From contig SKTG01000331.1 in NCBI GenBank assembly GCA_007118045.1, positions 1 to 7,446 of the forward strand: a stretch of 7,446 nt of DNA, given 5' to 3'. The notes beneath the pieces were generated by a model. It saw nothing but the letters and a program-made list of their open reading frames with translations, searched no databases and was not told the origin of the DNA. Shown here one piece after another: positions 1 to 6,200 of the stretch. Position 1 is the stretch's first letter. Each line of letters opens with the position of its first letter. The stretch comes from Nitriliruptoraceae bacterium. GTDB taxonomy: Bacteria > Actinomycetota > Nitriliruptoria > Nitriliruptorales > Nitriliruptoraceae. Both the position numbers and the translations under genes were made by a program.

Positions 1-2
1 AC

Positions 3-113
3 GGGCGGGTGCTCACGGTGCGCTCCTCCGACCTGGACATGCTGGCGGCCGTCCTGGACGCGAGCTCGCGGGACCTGCGGGGTCGCCTGGCCGAGGCCGG
101 CATCGTCCGCTGA
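3..113 (+). CDS. 3' end of an unrecognised protein (partial, C-terminal 36 residues)
   Basis: An open frame runs from the window edge (frame starting at base 3) to a TGA at 111-113. It encodes 36 residues, beginning GRVLTVRSSDLDMLAAVL and ending RGRLAEAGIVR. The composition (Leu, Ala, Arg, Asp, Ser) and GC-rich third positions look like real coding sequence of this genome, and no other frame here reads better. The tail looks like two short amphipathic helices with no metal-binding, nucleotide-binding or membrane motif. I do not recognise the family. It lies just upstream of phoH on the same strand; in many Gram-positive genomes this place holds genes such as hrcA, dnaJ or an rRNA methyltransferase, but the visible tail does not identify any of these. 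The 173-nt gap and repeat after it suggest it need not be in the same transcription unit as phoH. Confidence 0.6.
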   Translation, partial: GRVLTVRSSDLDMLAAVLDASSRDLRGRLAEAGIVR

Positions 114-142
114 AGGTGGCGCGGGTCGGGTCCGTCCACCGT

Positions 143-197
143 CCCCGACAGGACGCCGGGAGGACCCCGACAGGACGCCGGGAGGACGCCGGGAGAA
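143..197. repeat. Exact 22-bp tandem repeat with a degenerate third unit, upstream of phoH
   Basis: Bases 143-164 and 165-186 are identical 22-bp units beginning CCCCGACAGGACGCC and ending GGGAGGA. The core GGACGCCGGGAGGA occurs at 151-164 and 173-186 and once more, changed at its second-last base, at 184-197 (ends GAGAA). The following ~12 bases (196-210) are a further decayed G/C-rich copy. The array fills part of the 173-nt space between the upstream gene and phoH. It may be simple replication slippage, or a repeated protein-binding site in the phoH leader. Read in the phoH frame it would encode Arg/Gly/Asp-rich low-complexity peptide, which I take to be noncoding. Confidence 0.85.
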
Positions 198-286
198 CGC
201 CCGGGGGGAGAGCCTGCCGGGCCGACCGTCCCCGGCGGTACCCTGGAGCGACGCCCGTCACCGACCCGTGGGAGCGACCCCCCCTC

Positions 287-1369
287 GTGACCAGCCGAAG
301 TCCCTCCTCGGTGAGCACCGACGTACCCGACGCCGAGTCCGCCCCGCACGACACCGCCGGTTCGGTCACCGCCGTGAAGGTCCTGGTGCCGGGTGAGCAC
401 GCGATGGTCTCGCTGCTGGGCACGCGGGACGAGCTGCTCAAGGTGATCGAGGACGCGTTCGCCGCCTCGATCCACGTCCGCGGCAACGAGATCGCCATCT
501 CGTCGACGGATGCGGACGAGACCGACCGCGTGGCCCGGGTCTTCGAGGAGCTGGTGCTGCTGCTCGACCGCGGCCAGGCGATCGACCGGGCGATGGTCAA
601 GCAGATCGTGCGGATGCTGCGAGCCGACGAGGAGGAGCGACCCTCCGAGGTCCTCTCCGAGGCGTTGATCACCCACCGGGGGCGGACCATCCGCCCCAAG
701 ACCATGGGGCAGAAGCGCTACCTCGACGCCCTGCGGGCGCACACGGTCACGTTCGGCATCGGGCCGGCCGGGACCGGCAAGACCTACCTCGCGATGGGGG
801 CGGCCGTGCAGGCGCTGCGCTCCAAGCAGGTGAACCGCCTGATCCTGACACGTCCGGCCGTCGAGGCGGGGGAGCGGCTCGGGTTCCTGCCGGGCACGCT
901 GAACGAGAAGATCGACCCCTACCTCAAGCCGTTGTGGGACGCCCTCCACGACATGGTGGAGGCGGAGGAGCTGATCAACCACCTCGATCGCGGCACGATC
1001 GAGGTGGCGCCCCTGGCCTACATGCGCGGTCGCACGCTCAACGACGCGTTCATCGTGCTGGACGAGGCGCAGAACACCACGGCCGAGCAGATGAAGATGT
1101 TCCTGACCCGGATCGGGTTCAACTCGAAGGCGGTCGTCACCGGCGACATCAGCCAGGTCGACCTGCCGACGGGCAAACGGTCCGGACTGCGCGTGGTCCG
1201 GGACATCCTGGAAGGCATCGAGGGCGTCGCCTTCGCCTACCTGCAGGCGGGGGACGTCGTGCGCCACCACATCGTGCAGCGCATCGTGGAGGCCTACGAG
1301 GTCTGGGACGAGGCACAGGAGCCCGGCCCGCCGCGGTCGAACGATCCGGGTGACCGGGAGGAGCGCTGA
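287..1369 (+). CDS. phoH: PhoH family ATPase (PhoH-like/YbeZ), putative RNA-associated NTPase
   Basis: This is a cytoplasmic P-loop ATPase of the PhoH/YbeZ family, related to the helicase-1 fold; the family is linked to RNA handling and to YbeY in rRNA maturation. From GTG 287 it is 360 aa. Walker A GPAGTGKT is at residues 159-166 (bases 761-784). Walker B AFIVLDEAQN is at 254-263. A downstream TGDISQVD motif is at 285-292. The N-terminal ~60-130 residues (VPGEHAMVSLLGTRDELL onward) are the usual PhoH N-terminal module. The frame stays open back to GTG 116, but residues encoded by 116-286 are Arg/Gly-rich, run through a tandem repeat and have no family counterpart. GTG 287 has GGAG at 271-274 (12-nt spacing, rather long); GTG 311 (352 aa) is the alternative. 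The gene is followed after one base by ybeY, so the two are very likely cotranscribed. The family assignment is firm; the exact start is not. Confidence 0.95.
   Translation: MTSRSPSSVSTDVPDAESAPHDTAGSVTAVKVLVPGEHAMVSLLGTRDELLKVIEDAFAASIHVRGNEIAISSTDADETDRVARVFEELVLLLDRGQAIDRAMVKQIVRMLRADEEERPSEVLSEALITHRGRTIRPKTMGQKRYLDALRAHTVTFGIGPAGTGKTYLAMGAAVQALRSKQVNRLILTRPAVEAGERLGFLPGTLNEKIDPYLKPLWDALHDMVEAEELINHLDRGTIEVAPLAYMRGRTLNDAFIVLDEAQNTTAEQMKMFLTRIGFNSKAVVTGDISQVDLPTGKRSGLRVVRDILEGIEGVAFAYLQAGDVVRHHIVQRIVEAYEVWDEAQEPGPPRSNDPGDREER
1356..1363 (+). promoter_or_regulatory. Ribosome binding site deciding the ybeY start
   Basis: GGGAGGAG lies inside the last codons of phoH, 7 nt before GTG 1371. 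This strong Shine-Dalgarno favours GTG 1371 over the in-frame GTG at 1350, which would lie upstream of this site and overlap phoH by 20 nt. Confidence 0.75.
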
Positions 1370-1370
1370 G

Positions 1371-1826
1371 GTGCCGGTCTTCCTCGCCGACGAGCAGGCC
1401 CTGGAGGTCGACACCGACGACCTGCTCGACCTGACCCGCTTCGTGCTCGAGGAGCGCGAGGTGCCGGGCGACATGGAGGTGTCGGTGCTGCTGGTCGACG
1501 CGGAGACGATCGCTGCGCTGAACGAGCAGCACCTGGGCCACGAGGGTCCGACCGACGTCCTCGCTTTCCCGATCGACGAGCCCGGGGAGGCCCTGGCGGA
1601 CGTGCCGGCCATCCTCGGGGACGTCGTGGTGTGTCCGAGCGTCGCTCACGAGCAGGCCTCGGGTGCGGGGCGTCAGCCGCACGAGGAGCTGCGGCTGCTG
1701 ACCGTGCACGGCCTGCTGCACCTGCTCGGTATGGATCACGCCGATCCGGAGCAGGAGCGCGCCATGTTCGGCCTGACCGATGAGCTGTTGCGCCGTCATG
1801 CGACCGGGCGGGGAGCGCAGCGGTGA
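1371..1826 (+). CDS. ybeY: Endoribonuclease YbeY (16S rRNA maturation factor)
   Basis: YbeY is a single-domain zinc-dependent endoribonuclease of the cytoplasm, acting in 16S rRNA 3' end processing and late 30S/70S quality control. The predicted protein is 151 aa, the normal length. The diagnostic zinc motif H-x3-H-x5-H is complete: VHGLLHLLGMDH, with H113, H117 and H123 (bases 1707-1739). The upstream family signature PTDVLAFP is at residues 60-67, followed by the ILGDVVVCP strand. The start is GTG 1371, one base after the phoH stop and 7 nt downstream of GGGAGGAG; an in-frame GTG at 1350 would add seven residues and is less likely. The gene ends in a GTGA overlap with the next gene, so translation of the two is probably coupled. 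The phoH-ybeY pairing is the classic context and supports the call. Confidence 0.97.
   Translation: MPVFLADEQALEVDTDDLLDLTRFVLEEREVPGDMEVSVLLVDAETIAALNEQHLGHEGPTDVLAFPIDEPGEALADVPAILGDVVVCPSVAHEQASGAGRQPHEELRLLTVHGLLHLLGMDHADPEQERAMFGLTDELLRRHATGRGAQR
1811..1815 (+). promoter_or_regulatory. Ribosome binding site for the DUF21-CBS protein
   Basis: GGGAG inside the 3' end of ybeY sits 7 nt before GTG 1823. It supports reinitiation at the GTGA stop/start overlap (1823-1826). Confidence 0.6.
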
Positions 1827-3184
1827 CCGGTCCGCAGACGCTCCTGCTCGCCTCGGGTGGTGCGCTCGCGCTGCTGCTGCTCGGCGCCTACGTGGCGGCC
1901 ATCGAGACCGTGGTCAGCCGCTGCAACGTGGTCCGGGCCCTCCGGCTCGTCGAGGACGAGGGCACCCGTAGGGCCACGGCGCTGCTGTGGCTCACCGAGC
2001 ACCGGGCGGCCGTGCTCAACGCGACGCTCGTGGTGGGCGTGACGCTCCGTGTCGCCCTGGCGGGGACAGGGGTGCTGCTCGGCGTGGAGCTCGTCGGCGG
2101 GACGGGCGGTGGGGTCCTCGGCCTGCTGGCCGTGGTCCTCGTGAGCCTGGTGGCGGCCGAGATCGCGCCGCGGACGCTCGCGCTGCGCCATCTCGAGGCC
2201 ACCGGCCTGCGCCTGGCCGGCTCCGCGCGGATGCTGGTCCGCATCGTGCAACCGCTCGCCCGTGCCGTGGTCGTGGTCGGACGGGGGTTGGTCCCCCGGC
2301 GCCACGAGCTCTCCGGCCCCTACGCCGGCGACGACGAGCTGCGCGAGTTCGACCGCGACGACGAGGAGCAGCACGAGGCGCTCGAGCCGGACGAACGCGC
2401 CATGATCCGCTCGATCTTCGAGCTCGCGGACACGCGGGTCCGCGAGATCATGCAGCCACGACCCGACATGCTCACCGTCGCCGAGGACGCCCCCCTCGAC
2501 GAGATCGTGCCCACCGTCGTCGAGCGGGGCTACTCGCGGTTGCCGGTGCACGACCCGGAGGACCCGGACACGATCGTCGGGGTGCTCTACGCCAAGGACG
2601 TGCTGCGGCGGCTGGCGACCGAACCGCAACGCCGCCGCTGGGGCGACCTCGTCCGCCGCCCCACCTTCGTGCCCGAGACCAAGCGCGTCGACGACCTGCT
2701 GCGGGAGCTGCAGGAGGCGACCGTGCACCTCGCGCTGGTCGTCGACGAGTACGGCGAACTGGTCGGGCTGGTCACGATCGAGGACATCCTCGAGGAGATC
2801 GTCGGCGAGATCGTCGACGAGCACGACCACGAGGACCCCCTGGTCGAGCTGCTCGGGGAACGACGTCTCCGCGTCGACGCCCGGCTGGGGGTCGACGACC
2901 TCAACGAACTGCTCGGAACGGAGCTGCCCGAGGAGGGCTGGGACACGGTGGGGGGCCTGGTGTTCGCGACCTTCGGGCGCGTACCGACCGAGGGTGAGCG
3001 CCTGGAGCTCGATGGCGTTGTGATCACGGTGGAGTCCGTCCAGGGTCGTCGGGTCGGCAAGGTGATCGTCGACACCCGCGACCCGGCGGCCGCCACGGCG
3101 GCCGGCGACGTCGAGGTCGATGGGGCCGGAGGTCCCGCGGGTCGAGGTCCTGCGGCCGCTCCCAGCCGGGGTGTCGCTCCCTAG
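1823..3184 (+). CDS. Hemolysin C/CorC (CNNM) family membrane protein with DUF21, CBS pair and CorC_HlyC domains
   Basis: This is a predicted inner-membrane protein of 453 aa, full length for the family. The N-terminal DUF21/CNNM transmembrane domain has hydrophobic segments near residues 7-30, 62-90 and 97-115. It contains the family-like AAIETVVSR helix end (about 25-33) and EIAPRTLALR (113-122). The cytoplasmic part carries a CBS pair: REIMQPR starts at residue 207 and marks the first repeat, and VDEYGELVG (about 307-315) followed by TIEDILEEIVGEI marks the second. The CorC_HlyC domain follows (about 335-416, ending GKVIV). The last ~35 residues are Ala/Gly/Pro-rich and probably disordered. 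Relatives are implicated in Mg2+/Co2+ efflux or homeostasis, and the adenine-nucleotide-sensing role of the CBS pair is known from the family; 'hemolysin' is a historical label. It overlaps ybeY by 4 nt (GTGA). E. coli YbeX/CorC in the same context lacks the membrane domain, whereas this one has it. Transported ion and direction cannot be read from the sequence. Confidence 0.93.
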   Translation: MTGPQTLLLASGGALALLLLGAYVAAIETVVSRCNVVRALRLVEDEGTRRATALLWLTEHRAAVLNATLVVGVTLRVALAGTGVLLGVELVGGTGGGVLGLLAVVLVSLVAAEIAPRTLALRHLEATGLRLAGSARMLVRIVQPLARAVVVVGRGLVPRRHELSGPYAGDDELREFDRDDEEQHEALEPDERAMIRSIFELADTRVREIMQPRPDMLTVAEDAPLDEIVPTVVERGYSRLPVHDPEDPDTIVGVLYAKDVLRRLATEPQRRRWGDLVRRPTFVPETKRVDDLLRELQEATVHLALVVDEYGELVGLVTIEDILEEIVGEIVDEHDHEDPLVELLGERRLRVDARLGVDDLNELLGTELPEEGWDTVGGLVFATFGRVPTEGERLELDGVVITVESVQGRRVGKVIVDTRDPAAATAAGDVEVDGAGGPAGRGPAAAPSRGVAP

Positions 3185-3201
3185 CGTTGCCGAGGAGCCC
3201 A

Positions 3202-3221
3202 TCGCGACCGTTCCGTCGCGA
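3202..3221. promoter_or_regulatory. Perfect 7-bp inverted repeat in the corC-nifJ gap (possible operator or leader hairpin)
   Basis: TCGCGAC (3202-3208) and GTCGCGA (3215-3221) are exact reverse complements around a 6-nt centre, CGTTCC. The repeat sits in the 52-bp space between the two genes, 5 nt before the nifJ Shine-Dalgarno and 15 nt before its ATG. No T-run follows, so it does not look like an intrinsic terminator. It could be a dimeric repressor or activator site, or a hairpin affecting nifJ translation. In such GC-rich DNA a chance match is also possible. Confidence 0.4.
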
Positions 3222-3226
3222 ACCGC

Positions 3227-3230
3227 GAGG
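3227..3230 (+). promoter_or_regulatory. Ribosome binding site deciding the nifJ start
   Basis: GAGG lies 6 nt before ATG 3237. It selects this ATG over the upstream in-frame ATG at 3120, which would lie within the corC coding sequence and add 39 residues unlike any PFOR N-terminus. Confidence 0.65.
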
Positions 3231-3236
3231 TGTCCC

Positions 3237-6200
3237 ATGGCAACGGCCACAGCAGAGCCCGACGTCACCAGCGCGCAGCGCGAGGTCGTCACCACCGACG
3301 GCAACGACGCGGTCGCCCGCGTCGCCTACGCCCTCTCGGAGACGATCGCGATCTACCCGATCACGCCCGCCTCCCCCATGGGCGAGGCGGCGGACGCCTG
3401 GGCGGCCGACGGGCGCCCCAACCTCTGGGGGACCGTGCCCGCCGTCGCGCAGCTGCAGTCGGAGGGCGGCGCCGCGGGCGCGTTGCACGGCGCGGTGCAG
3501 GCGGGCTCGCTGGCGACCTCGTTCACGTCCTCGCAGGGCCTGCTGCTGATGCTGCCGAACATGTTCAAGATCGCGGGCGAGCTGACCCCGGCCGTGCTGC
3601 ACGTCGCCGCGCGGACGATCGCCACGCACGCCCTGTCCATCTTCGGCGACCACTCCGACGTGATGACCGCGCGCACCACCGGTTGGACGCTGCTGGCGTC
3701 GAACTCGCCGCAGGAGGCCCACGACCTCGCGGCGGTGGCCCACGCCGCCTCGCTGGCCTCGCGCGTGCCGGTGATGCACTTCTTCGACGGCTTCCGTACG
3801 TCGCACGAGCTCAACCGGGTGGAGCTGCTCGACGACGACGACCTTCGCGCCCTGATCGCCGAGGACGACGTGCTGGCGCACCGTCGGCGGGGCCTGGATC
3901 CCGACCGACCGGTCCTGCGCGGGTCCGCACAGAACCCGGACGTGTTCTTCCAGGCCCGGGAGGCGGCCAACCCCTTCCACGCGGCCGTCCCGGAGGTCGT
4001 GCAGACCACGATGGACCGGCTCGCCGAGCGCACGGGGCGGCACTACCGGCTGGTCGAGTACCACGGCGCACCCGACGCGGAGCGCGTGGTCGTGATCATG
4101 GGCTCGGGTGCCGGGGCCGTCCGCGAGGTGGTCGATCACCTCGTCGCGCGTGGTGAGAAGGTCGGCATGCTGGTGGTCCGGCTGTACCGGCCCTTCCCCG
4201 TCGACGCGCTGCTCGACGCGCTGCCCGACACGGTGCGTCGGATCGCGGTGCTCGACCGGACGAAGGAGCCGGGTGCGGTCGGGGAGCCGCTGCTGACCGA
4301 CGTGCTCGCGGTCCTCGCCGATGCCGTGAGCACGGGACGGCTCGGGGAGCTACCGGACGTGATCGGCGGCCGCTACGGGCTCTCGAGCAAGGAGTTCACG
4401 CCGTCGATGGTCTCGGCGGTCTTCTCCGCGCTCGCGACCGGGAACCCGACACGCCGCTTCACGGTGGGGATCATCGACGACGTCGGTGGGACGTCGCTGA
4501 CGCCCGACGCCGACCTGGTGCTGCCGCGCGGCGAACGCGACCTCTCGGCGGTCTTCCACGGCCTGGGTTCGGACGGGACCGTCGGTGCCGCGAAGAACAC
4601 CGCGAAGATCGTGGCCGAGCGCACCGGCCGCGACGTGCAGGCCTACTTCGTCTACGACTCGAAGAAGTCGGGTGCCGTGACCGCCTCGCACGTGCGCGTG
4701 TCCGGCTCCGCGATCCACTCCACGTACCTGATCGAGCACGCGGACGTGGTCGCCGTCCACCAGTTCGGCCTGCTCGAGAAGCTCGACGTGCTCCGCGAGG
4801 CCGGTCAGGGCGGCACCGTGCTGCTCAACGCCCCGTTCGGCGCGGACCAGGTCTGGGACCGTCTGCCGGCCGACGTCCAGCGCGTGATCGTCGAACGCGA
4901 TCTCGATCTGCACGTGGTGGACGCCTACCGCATCGCCCGGGAAGCCGGGCTGGGCGGACGCATCAACACGGTCATGCAGGTCGCGTTCTTCCTCGTCACC
5001 GGTGTGATCGAGCGGGACGCCGCCCTCGAGGCGATCGAGGCGGCCATCCAGGCCACCTACGGCTCGCGCGGCGAGCAGGTGGTGGCGCGCAACCTCGACG
5101 CCGTGCGGCGCGCCGCAGGTGCCGTCGAACGGGTCGAGGTGCCCGATGCGGTCAGCGCCACGTGGCAGCGCCCGGAACCGATCGAGCGCGCCCTCGGGTT
5201 GCGGCCCCTCGGCGAGGACGACGTGCCCGACTTCGTCTCACGGGTCACGCAGCGGCTCATGGCGGGACAGGGTGACCTGCTCCCCGTCTCCGCGCTCCCC
5301 GTCGACGGCACGTTCCCGACGGGCACCACCCGCTGGGAGAAGCGGGCCCTCGCCGACGAGATCCCGACCTGGGACCCCGACCTGTGCATCGACTGCGGCA
5401 AGTGCGCGATCGTGTGCCCGCACGCGGCGATCCAGATCAAGGTCTTCGAGGAGGCCGAGGTCGCCGACGCGCCCGCAGGGTTCAAGTGCAAGCCCTTCAA
5501 GGACCGTTCCCTCACGGGTCACCTGCTCACCGTGCAGGTCGCGCCGGACGACTGCACCGGCTGCGGCGTGTGCGTCGAGACCTGCCCGGCCGTCAGCCGC
5601 AGCGACGTCGGCCACAAATCGATCGACATGACCCCGATCGACGCGCTGCTGCACGCGGACGGCGCCGACACCGCCGGTTCCCCCGACCCCCGGGTGCTGC
5701 ACGGCGACCCCGACTCGCCGGAGGTGGGCAGCCCCGAGGGCGTCCCCGCGGTCGTCGACGCCACCGCGCTGACGCCCGACGGGTCGGCGGCGACGGCCGC
5801 CGGGAACGGGAACGGCGACGGCGACGGCACCCGGACGGTGCTCGACGCCGAACGCGAGCGTTTCCGCTACTTCGAGTCCATCCCCTACCCGGACCGCACG
5901 ACGGTCCGCACCGACACCGTCAAGCACAGCCAGACGCTCCAGCCGCTGTTCGAGTTCTCCGGTGCGTGCGCCGGCTGCGGCGAGACCCCCTACCTCAAGC
6001 TCATGACGCAGCTGTTCGGTGACCGGTCCGTGGTCGCGAACGCCACCGGCTGCAGCTCGATCTACGGCGGCAACCTGCCGACGACGCCGTGGGGCACGGA
6101 CGCGAACGGGCGCGGACCCGCCTGGTCGAACTCGCTGTTCGAGGACAACGCGGAGTTCGGCCTCGGGATCCGGCTCGCCCTCGACGAGAACCGTGCCCAC

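Noticed and set aside
239..244. TACCCT as a -10 element (TANNNT) for phoH
   Set aside because: No convincing -35 hexamer lies about 17 bp upstream, and a TANNNT match alone is too weak to report as a promoter.
13..705. Long minus-strand open frame opposite phoH
   Set aside because: It is Ser/Arg-rich, runs antisense across a clearly conserved PhoH N-terminus and the intergenic repeat, and has no recognisable motif. Such shadows are expected at this GC content.
3120..3236. Possible 39-residue N-terminal extension of PFOR from ATG 3120
   Set aside because: It would overlap the 3' end of the upstream gene by 65 bases, has no ribosome binding site, and does not resemble any PFOR N-terminus. ATG 3237 has a good site and the expected distance to the YPITP motif.
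3202..3236. Intrinsic terminator after the DUF21-CBS gene
   Set aside because: The inverted repeat is short and is followed by AACCGCGAGG, not a T-run, so it does not fit a rho-independent terminator.
1796..3304. 502-residue minus-strand open frame opposite the DUF21-CBS gene
   Set aside because: It is a low-complexity His/Arg/Asp-rich shadow crossing two gene boundaries. The + strand shows the complete DUF21, CBS and CorC domains.
5385..5786. Separate ferredoxin gene within the nifJ region
   Set aside because: The two CxxCxxCxxxCP motifs lie in one uninterrupted frame with the EKR and TPP domains and are the standard internal ferredoxin domain of PFOR.
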